DNA of 64,000 bases from JAKAFX01 sp049965715 (lineage in GTDB: Archaea > Thermoplasmatota > Thermoplasmata > Thermoplasmatales > Thermoplasmataceae), in assembly GCA_049965715.1 (NCBI GenBank), contig JBMFWA010000006.1, positions 1 through 64,000 of the forward strand. Direction: 5' to 3'. Below the pieces are notes generated by a model. That model ran no database searches. It was not told the DNA's origin and saw only the letters and a list, made by a program, of their open reading frames with translations. Below, in pieces: positions 1 through 8,699 of this stretch (positions are counted from its first letter, which is position 1; each line of letters opens with the position of its first letter). The position numbers and the translations under genes were made by a program.

Positions 1-33
1 ATCTAACACTATAGGACAACTTTGTCTCGTTAT

Positions 34-594
34 TTAAGGGGGCAGACCAACATACAGTGCCTTATTCCCATATCTTCCATTCTCTCTTATCTTGAAGTAT
101 GTTGCGTCTATGTAGATGAATTTCATCGGTCTGTCTATCTTCCTTTCGAGGAATGATTTCACCTTTGCATCCAGTTCGGATGCAAGTGTTGAGACATACG
201 ATGCTGATACGTTCTCAACACCCAGGAAATCAACAACATTCCTCACATTCCTTGTGGAAACACCCTGTATGTATGATTCAAGTATAACTGAGTTGAGTGC
301 CTTCTCAACCCTTGAATATCTCTCAAATACATTGGTTCTGAACGGAAACTCCCTTATCTGTGGTTTCTTGAGCTCCAGTTCACCATCGACGGTCTTTAGC
401 CTCCTTGTCCTTGAACCGTTCCTGTGTGCCCTCCTGCTGTCCGATCTCTCATATGGATGTGCGGATATCTGAATCCTGGCCTCTTCCTCCATCACGTTGT
501 TGAGAAACCATTCAACAAGTTCCTTCTTGCCTTCCTTGCTGTCCTTCAGGAAAATACTTATTATCTCTTTCACTACGTCTAACTGGTCCTGCAT
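34..594 (-). pseudogene. IS256-family transposase, 3' truncated
   Basis: The 186 codons match the N-terminal half of a mutator/IS256-type transposase. They hold the helical N-terminus, the Arg-rich 'RNGSRTRR' segment, the conserved region around 'SRVEKALNSVI', and the first catalytic Asp in 'YIDATYF'. Family members run to roughly 390-400 residues. Here the frame stops just after the first Asp region, at 'YVGLPP', so the second Asp and the catalytic Glu are absent and the product cannot transpose. A 12-base palindrome, GACAACTTTGTC (about 14-26), lies just past the break and may mark another insertion junction. The family is clear; whether the missing part lies before base 1 or is deleted cannot be seen. 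Confidence 0.85.
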
Positions 595-1076
595 ATTTTC
601 GCCTCTTCAAATCCGAATTGTGCAGGACCTTTTCAATTTTACAGCAGATCTAATACACGATCTGTAATTCTGCCAGTGGTTTTCTGGAAATTATACTGCT
701 TCAAAATTATAAGATTCATGCGGAATTTCCCCCGTGGCATTTTCTGTTTGTTTCATCATCAGGCCTAGCTTGTGCTCCATGTTATGTGCTGCTGACAGTC
801 TCTCCGCCGAAAATATTCAGCTAGCATGTGATCTCAATTTCACATTCTGAATATTTGGTCTGAACGGAATGCTATGCTCCCTTCACTTCAAAGGGCCGAC
901 AGCACCATCCCTTCGTCCTATGCAAAGAGATTAAAGGCAAAAATGGAGTATTGTAATAACCAGGAATAATGGGGACATCAGGTATAATATAACCGACAGA
1001 CCCTGCAAATTTTGACATCAATGCTAAAAAGTGAATTGATTTGTTTTATGCCTTGCAAATCAAACAGTCCAGGCAT
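595..1076. other. intergenic, probable transposon debris
   Basis: I see no convincing coding frame in this stretch. The part next to the transposase (600-660) should hold the outer end of the IS256 element. A short motif at about 757-772 (GGCCTAGCTTGTGC) is nearly repeated at about 2087-2100 (GGCCAGCTTGTGC), which hints at relic element ends. Confidence 0.35.
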
Positions 1077-1187
1077 CTAACAGGAGCAGTCATGATGTTC
1101 GCTGCCATGGTGAAGCCTCAAGTGCTCCTGCATTTCTTCCTGGTTATTGAAAGACATACCACAACAGGACAATTTCTCTTTTTCCAA
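1077..1187 (-). CDS. 36-residue Cys/His-rich zinc-finger-like miniprotein
   Basis: A longer open frame exists, but the strong ribosome binding site GGAGGTG sits five bases before a TTG codon at 1187, which sets a 36-residue product. It has an adjacent Cys pair (CCGMSF), then about 16 residues on a His pair spaced HLRLHH, giving a CC-x(n)-H-x(3,4)-H layout like a single C2H2 finger. A short tail adds two more His and two more Cys (EHHDCSC). Small one-finger proteins are common in archaea and usually have unknown targets. The gene faces away from the membrane protein starting at 1294, so the two share an upstream region of about 100 bases. Metal binding is inferred from residues only. Confidence 0.6.
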   Translation of the reverse strand: MEKEKLSCCGMSFNNQEEMQEHLRLHHGSEHHDCSC

Positions 1188-1293
1188 TGCAACACCTCCA
1201 TTATTGCATTTAAAAATAGCATAAATAGTAATAAGTAAAAAATAGTTTACTTTTGGCTTTTTATAGCATTTCCAACTGAGAAACTGGGAAGAC

Positions 1294-1875
1294 ATGAACG
1301 CATACAGGATGATAAATAACAGATACATTCTTCCAGCTGCAATATCATCTGCATACTGGGTGATCTTCGCCATGTCTTCAGGCATGATTCAGTATTATAC
1401 TCAACCTCAAGTATGGCTCTTTACAAAAGGAATCGGGTCAAGACCTCTGCTGATAATATACACAGACAGTCTCCACAACTTCCTATTGCTCTCCGGCATT
1501 TACTGGTTTCCTTCAGAATACTTGGGTATCACGCTTCAATTTCTTCCGGCATTTCTTTCTGTTGCACTTTCGTTCATGGTGTTTCTAATGTTACTGGATT
1601 TTAACATGGCAAAGACTTTCAAAAAGGGACTGAAAGGAGCTCTACCGGTATCAGTACTAACGTTTCCGGCGATATGTTCCACCGGGGCCTGTTGCTCCCT
1701 GCCGGTGGCAGACATAATTCTGTCATTTGTTTCGGAATCATCCGCCATCGCAGCGTTCAAACTTCTCGCTTCAGTATCGTATCCCCTGGATATGGGGATT
1801 CTGAGCGTCATGATATATCTGCATCTGGGAATCAAAAAACAATTCAATAGGATATCATCCCGTCTGGATCAATGA
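1294..1875 (+). CDS. Cys-rich polytopic membrane protein, unknown function
   Basis: The 193-residue product has about five hydrophobic stretches long enough to cross the membrane (roughly 10-30, 50-70, 78-102, 117-140 and 155-180) and a basic C-terminal tail. The most striking part is a Cys cluster near residues 128-134 inside a hydrophobic segment (CSTGACCS), followed by a Pro. Such clusters in membrane helices often bind metal or redox partners, but I do not recognise the family. It lies head to head with the Cys/His-rich miniprotein at 1077-1187. The start ATG at 1294 has no clear ribosome binding site, and a leaderless transcript is possible. Function unknown. Confidence 0.6.
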   Translation: MNAYRMINNRYILPAAISSAYWVIFAMSSGMIQYYTQPQVWLFTKGIGSRPLLIIYTDSLHNFLLLSGIYWFPSEYLGITLQFLPAFLSVALSFMVFLMLLDFNMAKTFKKGLKGALPVSVLTFPAICSTGACCSLPVADIILSFVSESSAIAAFKLLASVSYPLDMGILSVMIYLHLGIKKQFNRISSRLDQ

Positions 1876-2392
1876 AGCTGAGATTATTATGGCAGCTGCA
1901 AAGGATGCTGATGCTGGGAATAACATGATGACTTTATAACCAGTATAATGTTAGAGTGTTGTCAATTAGACCTGAAGATATGGCATTCAATGAACTGAAT
2001 ATAAAGAGTGCGGCAAAAAATACCTGAAAGACCATCTTACTGATATGTGGCAAAGTATTTCGCGTCCGGCGGGGTTTTAACTCAAGGCCAGCTTGTGCGT
2101 TCAAAAAAAGTTCAGAATAAGTGCATCAGCGTGACAGCAACCCATAAAGGAGCACCTTAGATTATTCCCGGATCACACATGCCCCTCTTCATTTGTGAGC
2201 TTAAGGGCGTAAGGACAATAACCGATACTGCTGAAATAAGCGACATTGTCGACTATACGAATTCTCGCAAGCAAGTTCATATCCTACCCATAAGGGTTTG
2301 AAACCCCAGACATGAGAAAAGGTGCTTTGAGGTGGATTAAAAGCTTCCATACCGAGCAATTTTTCCTGAACGTTTTTTCTCCTGCCACCATT
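1876..2392. other. intergenic, one weak 40-codon frame
   Basis: No gene is well supported. An ATG frame at 2179-2301 on the plus strand would give 40 residues without similarity I recognise and without a clear ribosome binding site. The motif GGCCAGCTTGTGC at about 2088-2100 resembles one at about 757-772 near the IS256 relic. This looks like eroded mobile DNA. Confidence 0.3.
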
Positions 2393-3409
2393 CTATACCT
2401 GACGATAATCTGATATTTTGAGAATCTGTTTTCCGAAATTCTTTCCGGTGAACAGCTTTTTGAAGATCTCAGGGGCAAGTTCCAGGCCTTCGTAAATTTC
2501 CTCTTTCTGCTTCAATTTTCCTTCCATCAGCCACTTGCGCAACTCACCGAATGCCTCTCCGAACCTTTCCAGATAATCGGTAACTATGAAACCCTCCATT
2601 CTACCATGGTTAACATTCAGGCTCATGTAATTTCTCAGGGGATAGAAGTTCATTGAGTCATAGTCGGAAATCGCACCGCATATAACGATCCTCGCATTTT
2701 TTCTTATTCTTAATAGAATGTCATCCAGAATTTTTCCTCCAACGTTATCAAAGTATACGTCTATACCGTCAGGGCAGAGTTCCGATAACCGCTGAGAAAC
2801 GTTTTCCGATTTATAATCAATGCAGTAATCAAAACCCGCTTCCTGAACAACCCACCTGCATTTTTCTGCTCCGCCAGCGATGCCTATCACTCTCGCACCG
2901 ATAATCTTTGATATCTGTCCTGCAATTGATCCAACAGAGCCCGCAGCACTGCTGACAACAAATGTTTCCCCCTTCCTCACCTTTCCGATATCCTTCACTC
3001 CGAAATATGCACTCATACCTGTGATGCCAAAAAGACTGAGCGAATACCATGGAGGTTCGATCGACGGGATCGGAATGACGTGACTTACAAGACCATCTGA
3101 TATGGAATATTCTTGCCATCCAAAAAGTCCGGATACTAAATCGCCGACTTTGAAACTTGGATTATTTGATTCAATAACCTCGCCAACATCTATGGATCTA
3201 ACCACTTCCCCAATCCTTATTTTTTCCATGTATGAATCGTGTTTCATCCATCCAAGTTGTGTGGGATCAAAGGATAACCAGATGTTCTTTACAAGAATTT
3301 CACCATCACGAGGATGTGGAACAGGCAATTCCTCAAGTTTGACATTATCCTCGTTGAAATTTGTTTCTGGCCGGCTGACGAGTACCCATGCCCGGTTTGA
3401 TATCACCAT
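2393..3409 (-). CDS. NADP-dependent oxidoreductase, CurA/PTGR-like MDR family
   Basis: The 338-residue protein belongs to the zinc-free medium-chain dehydrogenase/reductase branch with bacterial CurA/YncB and mammalian prostaglandin reductase. These use NADPH to reduce the double bond of alpha,beta-unsaturated aldehydes and ketones. The N-terminal half is the GroES-like catalytic domain (about 1-130). The Rossmann half carries the family signature AAGSVGS near residue 160, then 'GIAGGAEKC', where the Lys contacts the NADP phosphate. The structural-zinc Cys set of alcohol dehydrogenases is absent, as expected. It stands alone between relic regions and is probably cytosolic detoxification. The physiological substrate cannot be told from sequence. 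Confidence 0.85.
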   Translation of the reverse strand: MVISNRAWVLVSRPETNFNEDNVKLEELPVPHPRDGEILVKNIWLSFDPTQLGWMKHDSYMEKIRIGEVVRSIDVGEVIESNNPSFKVGDLVSGLFGWQEYSISDGLVSHVIPIPSIEPPWYSLSLFGITGMSAYFGVKDIGKVRKGETFVVSSAAGSVGSIAGQISKIIGARVIGIAGGAEKCRWVVQEAGFDYCIDYKSENVSQRLSELCPDGIDVYFDNVGGKILDDILLRIRKNARIVICGAISDYDSMNFYPLRNYMSLNVNHGRMEGFIVTDYLERFGEAFGELRKWLMEGKLKQKEEIYEGLELAPEIFKKLFTGKNFGKQILKISDYRQV

Positions 3410-3441
3410 GATTTTGAAATTTCGACGTTTTATTTAATTTT

Positions 3442-3633
3442 CTGTCTTTCCTGAAAAGATACATGAAAGAGGTATTCCTGTATCTTCAGGATCCAATGGT
3501 CGAGAAGACATCTGACAAGGCGGAACAGCATTTCTCCATACAGTCATGGCTATTCAAGCACCGATTCAAGACAAAGGAAGGACTGTTGAGAACGTCCTTC
3601 TGGTACCATCACTATCTATCAACCGAGAATTGA
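3442..3633 (+). pseudogene. C-terminal fragment of a DDE transposase
   Basis: The plus-strand frame ending at 3633 encodes about 60 residues resembling the last segment of a DDE transposase. A Glu in 'KAEQHFS' is followed by a basic stretch ('WLFKHRFKTKEG') and a short Tyr/His-rich tail. This fits the region around the catalytic Glu and the end of the protein. The rest of the gene and the other catalytic residues are missing, and the frame runs into the 5' region of the reductase gene on the opposite strand. The exact IS family is not certain. Confidence 0.55.
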
Positions 3634-3698
3634 TAATGCCAAATAAGCGATAAAATAATCAGCCCCGCAGTCATATTCATGCCCACTTTCCAGCCTCA

Positions 3699-6600
3699 TC
3701 AGGCATCTCGCAGTACAATGTCCTTGAACCAGCACTCCCCCGTCCCGACAACATTCACCAAATAAAGTATCAGATGGGTGCACCCTGGCGGCATTATACC
3801 GAGCCTGAACCTCCCCCGGTATAGCGTCTCTGCGGTATCCCCCTGAACAAACCCAATCTCAATCTGAAAAGCATCCCTTCGCGGTGTCCAGCAGGCATCA
3901 TCTGCATAAGCTATGCCAACTGTGGCACCGAACTTATTTTGAACCTCATTTGATCTGATATTTTCAGTCCTGATAACAGCTTCAAGAACATATTCCCTTC
4001 CTTCCACGAGTTTCTTCGAAGAAACAAGTTCGCCAAGATCTAGGAATAATCTGCCAAGATTATCTTCTCTTTCCTCAATGTACTGAATCCATTCGGTCGA
4101 TCCAGAAACAATTTTTTCAAATTTTCCACTTTTCAACCCTATGTAGTGCCACTCTCCTGCGCCACTCAGCAGGTTATTCTCTGATCTCAAACAGTAATCG
4201 ATGTCGGTTTCTGGCTCAACAGACCTGATCAGATATCCTTCATCAAAATTTGCGTCATGGTGAAATTCAAGTGTGTTTCTCAACAGATCCGCGGAATAAA
4301 AAAACTGTGCTTTCAATGCACTGATAAATCTTTTGTCAAGTACCGGGTTTGCAAGGATCACAGCTGCCTCATCGAAGGCATATTTGCTCCATTTTTCATT
4401 TCTCGACAGGGCCTTGAGCAGGAATCCCGCTTCAAACATACCATCTTCTGTCTGATAAAGCGAGGAAAGTATATTCTTCATGAAATTTTTTTGAGAAATT
4501 GAAAAGAGGATTTCAGATATTAGATAAACTGCAAGATGTTTTTTATGCGCATTAGGTGCATTTATGTAATGTAGTATGAAGTCGGAAACTATCCTTTCCG
4601 ACCCAAGCGATGAATACCTCCTGATGATCTGTATGATACATGAGATAGATTGAAGGCGTGTGTCAAAAAACTCAAACATCCGCATCACCGGCTGCAGGAT
4701 GTTCTTTAAATCATCAACATTTCCGGCTATTTTATCCCAGATGCCTTCAGTACATTCACTGTGAACTATATTCAAATTATAAGTGTCTCTGAGGAAAATT
4801 TCATTTCGTGTTCTCAGGCTCTCAACGTCTTCTCCAGACAGATCCTTTCCGTAGAACCTGGAATATGCGGTTATGAATTCCTTTACTCCCAGGTTCGGAA
4901 ACATACATACGAATTTAACAAAATCTCTGTCTTCCTTTTCGAGAGCGATATACCTCATTGACATGGATCTCCTGAGGTTCTGTGCATCTTGTATCACATT
5001 TTGTATATGAGCGTTATCAAAGGACGTGGTCTTAAAGAAATTATTGAAGAAGGTGTCATAGGAAATGGGCATCCTGAATTGCGATACCACCTGAGGCTCC
5101 AGTGATCTTGCAGCGTCAACGACCTCATCCCGGATGCCAGTTGAGAAAACGGAAAGATAGTTTTCATACAGGCCCCGCCAGTAATCAACTGCAAATTCTT
5201 CTGGATCTATTTCGATAATCTTGAACGACTCTGAAAGAAAATCATAAAACATTGGATATAACCATTTTAGGGCTGATAAAACATGGCTCTGTGACGTGAG
5301 TATTATCCTGTTTCTCTTCGACACAACCTTGAGTAATCTCTGAAGCTGATCTGCGTGTGAAACCATCAGGCTGTTTTCGCCGAAAACATCGTCAATTACG
5401 ACAGCTGTATTCTCCAGGAATACAGCCATGCCGTAGTTCAGAGATATATCACTGTTAACACAAATGCTTCTTACGTAACCATTATCCCTAAGAAACATGG
5501 CAACATATGAAGCAGTGAAACTCTTTCCGGATCCAGAGATACCGGTGATGAGTAAATTTTCACCCTTTGAAGCAAAATCCACAGCCCTTTCTGCCTGGAC
5601 CGAAGGGTAAAAAACAGATCTTATCTTCTCCTCCTGAGTAACAGATGGGGGGAGGCAATAGGAAGACTTTATGCGTTCAAATTCAACTTTGAGGTTTCTC
5701 AGATCATCCTCAATAGCAGTGATTTTCCTCTCATGTGTGTTTACCATCTCCTCAATCTGGTCGATGTGTTTCATAATGCCTGAAACGGCATTATCCATTT
5801 GCTGCTCAAGCAAAAGGCGATCCTGTTCCCGCAAGGAATTCACCTCTCTTAATAACTTCTCGCGGTAAACATCTCCCGAAAAAACCTCATCTATAATGGC
5901 ATACGCAGACATTGGGGGAAGATCATTTGCAACCTCAATTCTATAAGCTATGAGGCGCTTTTTAATGTCCGTCATCTCCTTCCATGCCATCCTGCTCTTG
6001 GTGAAGGTTATCATGAATCCGCTTTCCTTGTGGGAAGATTTGATCAGAAGAGCAGTGCTAACTGCAACAATGCCAATTAAACCACATCCCAATAATGTGG
6101 AAACCAGAGGAGTAACAATTCCGGATATTGCAGATTTGACAGAATCGACGATACCGTCAGCTGCAGAGAGCATGGCGGACGCTTCAATGCCGAAAATGCC
6201 AAGCATGAAATCCGTCTTTTCTTTCCTCCTCCTGAACTCAGCTTCCATCTCCCTGAGTCTCAGATGGAATTCACTGTTGTTAGATGGGTCGTTTAGATCC
6301 TTTGACAGTATATCTCTCAGCTTCTGGTCGCTTTTTATGTATTGAACACCCTCCATCACTATACCAGGAATATAGGATTTTCCAAACCTGGCGTCTTCAA
6401 CTATTGCATCGACCGTCAATGATATGCGCCGGCTTTCCTCAGGACTTAAATTAAAAATACCCAGCATATGGTTCAGGCTGTCATCTGCAATATTTCTTGC
6501 CTCTTTTCTTGAGACTACATGCCTTATGACACTGGAATCATTAATGGCATTCCTTATCTTATCAAATTCGGTATTGTTGCGGTTCTGCTTTTCTCTTTTC

Positions 6601-6923
6601 CTGGGCAGAAAATAATCCTGTATAAAAAATATAACTCTGCGAGATACGGATAAATCATGAACTGCCCTGGAAAGAACCTCTGCTTCAAATTTACCATTGG
6701 TCTCATACTGACAGTCTATTATGTTAAAATCAGTAAACTCTGATCTGCCCGTTAAAGCATTTGCAAGGAAGGTTTTTCCGGTGAATCTTTCTCCAACAAT
6801 GCTTATTCTCTGCTTTCCTGATCTAATGGCATCTATAAGCGAGTCCTCGGTCGATTCAAGTTCTGTTAAATGGTAACTTCCCAAAGCAATTACACCGCTC
6901 GATGGTTGGAATTCTAATTTCAA
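3699..6923 (-). CDS. Large two-NTPase membrane protein with nSTAND3-like domain
   Basis: This 1074-residue protein has an unusual layout. Residues 44-51 form a first Walker A (GERFTGKT), with a hydrophobic strand plus 'QDYF' at 96-105 as a possible Walker B. Residues about 264-295 are hydrophobic enough to sit in a membrane, and about 355-420 look coiled-coil. A second Walker A follows at 461-468 (GISGSGKS), with Walker B 'VVIDDVFG' at 508-515 and a sensor-like 'IILTSQS' at 540-546; the DDVFG form is typical of nSTAND3 NTPases. A helical region (about 590-890) and a beta-rich C-terminal domain (about 900-1074) may be the sensor. The listed start is TTG at 6923. A TTG at 6884, with GGTG eight bases before it, is an alternative and fits a TATA-like box at 6925-6932. 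Function is not known; I infer a STAND-type signalling or defence protein. Confidence 0.6.
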   Translation of the reverse strand: MKLEFQPSSGVIALGSYHLTELESTEDSLIDAIRSGKQRISIVGERFTGKTFLANALTGRSEFTDFNIIDCQYETNGKFEAEVLSRAVHDLSVSRRVIFFIQDYFLPRKREKQNRNNTEFDKIRNAINDSSVIRHVVSRKEARNIADDSLNHMLGIFNLSPEESRRISLTVDAIVEDARFGKSYIPGIVMEGVQYIKSDQKLRDILSKDLNDPSNNSEFHLRLREMEAEFRRRKEKTDFMLGIFGIEASAMLSAADGIVDSVKSAISGIVTPLVSTLLGCGLIGIVAVSTALLIKSSHKESGFMITFTKSRMAWKEMTDIKKRLIAYRIEVANDLPPMSAYAIIDEVFSGDVYREKLLREVNSLREQDRLLLEQQMDNAVSGIMKHIDQIEEMVNTHERKITAIEDDLRNLKVEFERIKSSYCLPPSVTQEEKIRSVFYPSVQAERAVDFASKGENLLITGISGSGKSFTASYVAMFLRDNGYVRSICVNSDISLNYGMAVFLENTAVVIDDVFGENSLMVSHADQLQRLLKVVSKRNRIILTSQSHVLSALKWLYPMFYDFLSESFKIIEIDPEEFAVDYWRGLYENYLSVFSTGIRDEVVDAARSLEPQVVSQFRMPISYDTFFNNFFKTTSFDNAHIQNVIQDAQNLRRSMSMRYIALEKEDRDFVKFVCMFPNLGVKEFITAYSRFYGKDLSGEDVESLRTRNEIFLRDTYNLNIVHSECTEGIWDKIAGNVDDLKNILQPVMRMFEFFDTRLQSISCIIQIIRRYSSLGSERIVSDFILHYINAPNAHKKHLAVYLISEILFSISQKNFMKNILSSLYQTEDGMFEAGFLLKALSRNEKWSKYAFDEAAVILANPVLDKRFISALKAQFFYSADLLRNTLEFHHDANFDEGYLIRSVEPETDIDYCLRSENNLLSGAGEWHYIGLKSGKFEKIVSGSTEWIQYIEEREDNLGRLFLDLGELVSSKKLVEGREYVLEAVIRTENIRSNEVQNKFGATVGIAYADDACWTPRRDAFQIEIGFVQGDTAETLYRGRFRLGIMPPGCTHLILYLVNVVGTGECWFKDIVLRDA

Positions 6924-7012
6924 TTTATATTTTGTGAGTCAGGGGCAGAGGACTATGAGCATTTGATCGGTATTATCCATGTTTACGGGAATCCATAAAC
7001 CAGTTTGTTACG

Positions 7013-7176
7013 ATCCGTTTCAGTTCTTTCAATGGTTCTGTGGGACTTGCAGGATTATAGGATGGCAACCCTCATATTGGTGAAGCGGAGTCAAGAGACC
7101 ATAAAGCGCATTCCAGTTCTCTCTTAAGTAGATCAGATTCTATGCAGGGCGTGTCGGAAAAAGTAATGAAACGGAT
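7013..7176. repeat. 10-base inverted repeat, possible relic element ends
   Basis: ATCCGTTTCA at 7013-7022 is the exact reverse complement of TGAAACGGAT at 7167-7176. The 144 bases between hold no gene. Next to the right arm is GTGTCGGAAAAAG, which resembles insertion-sequence termini. It may be a miniature element or the remains of one, upstream of the DUF4382 gene. Confidence 0.3.
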
Positions 7177-7236
7177 GCATTATGTAGAACAACGATGTAC
7201 CACAAACGCTAAACCATGCAAAGAGTTTAAAGTGAT

Positions 7237-7755
7237 ATGGTGTCAAAAAAGATACTGGCCGTAGTTGTCATAGTGGTAATACTGGCTGGAGCGCTTATAT
7301 ATTATGAGACAGCAACCGGCTCAAACGGGAACCTGAAGATATCTGTAGCAGATACACCTGCTCCAGGTGTCACAGCGGTATATCTCACATTCAGTGCCAT
7401 AGAGGTCCATTCCACAGGAGGCAACAACAGCAGTGGCTGGCAGACATTCAACATTGCGACAACAACCATCAACATATACGGAGTGACGATGTCAAATCCG
7501 GCATTCCTGAATTCCATATCCCTGAAGGCTGGAAAATACACTCAAATCAGGCTTGAGCTCACAAAGGTCACAGCAATGATGGGCGGAACAAATGTCAGCA
7601 TGACTCTTGCCACGCCATTTGCACTGGTTGTCCATCCATTCAACATATCTGCGCATTCAACCACGACAATGGTTATCGATTTCACCCTCAACACTTCATC
7701 GATGTCCACAACGGGAGTGTTCACACCCGTGGTCGGATCTGTGCAGGTGTCCTGA
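7237..7755 (+). CDS. DUF4382 membrane-anchored surface protein
   Basis: The 172-residue product starts with a short Lys pair and a hydrophobic segment (about 5-22) that would act as an uncleaved anchor or signal. The rest is exported and beta-rich. It follows the DUF4382 pattern: a first strand leading to 'SVADTPAPGVTAV', a middle strand with 'FSAIEVHS', and 'LKAGKYTQIRLEL' near residue 100. DUF4382 proteins are found on archaeal and bacterial surfaces and have no defined role. Ser, Thr and Asn are abundant and several N-glycosylation-type sequons (for example NSS, NVS, NTS) are visible, fitting an outside location. It appears to be a single-gene unit, with a TATA-like GTTTAAAG just before the start. 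Confidence 0.75.
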   Translation: MVSKKILAVVVIVVILAGALIYYETATGSNGNLKISVADTPAPGVTAVYLTFSAIEVHSTGGNNSSGWQTFNIATTTINIYGVTMSNPAFLNSISLKAGKYTQIRLELTKVTAMMGGTNVSMTLATPFALVVHPFNISAHSTTTMVIDFTLNTSSMSTTGVFTPVVGSVQVS

Positions 7756-7828
7756 TCTGGAAAATCTGCGAAACATTTTATAAATTTTTTATAATTTTAT
7801 CGATATGAGAATATCATACTGACAATAA

Positions 7829-7856
7829 TTTTATACATTATACCCATACATCGAAA
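7829..7856 (+). promoter_or_regulatory. TATA box for the CBS-glyS operon
   Basis: An AT-rich TTTATACATTATAC sequence begins about 27 bases before the GTG start at 7857. That spacing puts transcription initiation on the start codon, so the message is probably leaderless. No ribosome binding site is visible. Confidence 0.5.
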
Positions 7857-8699
7857 GTGACAACCAAGGTTTCAGAAATAATGACAAAGAATCCAATATC
7901 ATATCATGCACCCAGTTCAGTTGATGAGGTAGTGAAGGTACTGCTTCACAAGAACGTAACAGGAATGGGAATTACAGATAATTCAGGAAAATACCTTGGC
8001 ATAATCAGCAGGAGAGACATATTCAACAACACCATGGAAACGCAGACTGCAATGCTGATGAGAAGGGTCACTCCAGTTCATGAGGATGATGACATTGCTT
8101 TCGTCGCACAAGCAATGAACAGGCTTGGAAGGAGGCATATGGCTGTTGTTGACAGAGAAGGTTTTCTTAAGGGAATTCTAACTCCCCAGAATTTCCTGCC
8201 AGAAATAATAAACACTTATGGCAGCACCCCTGTCACGGAATTCATTTCAAGAAGGATGGTTCCGGTCTGGGAGCAGGCACCCATATCCATTATCCCTGAA
8301 ATATCAAGGCTCACAAGCATTTATTCGTTTCCGGTACTGAACGCTGACGGAACATTTGTTGGACTGGTAACAGACAGGGACATCTTTGACAAGGCCAACA
8401 TTTCAATGGAGACTGTTGTGTCAAAGACAGATGTTTCTGACGACGAGGACCCCTGGACTTGGGACGGGTTCAGGAACATGATGGAGTATGTTGTGTCAAA
8501 GAATATGATAAAACTCCCCCAAATGGAGATTTCAAAGGTAATGGTCAGGAATCCTCAGACAGTATTCCTCAACGATCTTGTGTCGAAGGTCTCATCCATC
8601 ATGTACAAGGGCAATTTCAACCAGGTTCCAGCAATGGAAACTCCAGACAGACTTGCTGGCATGATTTATGATGTTGACCTTCTGGGCGTTTTCAAATGA
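7857..8699 (+). CDS. Four-CBS-domain protein coupled to glycyl-tRNA synthetase
   Basis: The 280-residue protein consists almost only of four CBS repeats, starting near residues 5, 70, 135 and 220. Each shows the usual hydrophobic-Pro-V-x-D pattern (for example 'HMAVVDREG' and 'FPVLNADG'). CBS pairs bind adenine nucleotides and act as energy or ligand sensors. No enzyme domain is attached. The GTG start fits the promoter spacing. The stop overlaps the next start as ATGA, so it is translationally coupled to glyS and may tune or report on translation. Some archaeal CBS-only proteins have been reported to bind ribosomes; whether this one does is unknown. Confidence 0.8.
   Translation: MTTKVSEIMTKNPISYHAPSSVDEVVKVLLHKNVTGMGITDNSGKYLGIISRRDIFNNTMETQTAMLMRRVTPVHEDDDIAFVAQAMNRLGRRHMAVVDREGFLKGILTPQNFLPEIINTYGSTPVTEFISRRMVPVWEQAPISIIPEISRLTSIYSFPVLNADGTFVGLVTDRDIFDKANISMETVVSKTDVSDDEDPWTWDGFRNMMEYVVSKNMIKLPQMEISKVMVRNPQTVFLNDLVSKVSSIMYKGNFNQVPAMETPDRLAGMIYDVDLLGVFK

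Noticed and set aside
116..472. 118-codon plus-strand frame over the IS256 relic
   Set aside because: It is antisense to a clear transposase frame and its product has no recognisable features.
2179..2301. 40-codon frame in the 1.9-2.4 kb gap
   Set aside because: No similarity and no ribosome binding site; kept only as a note in the intergenic entry.
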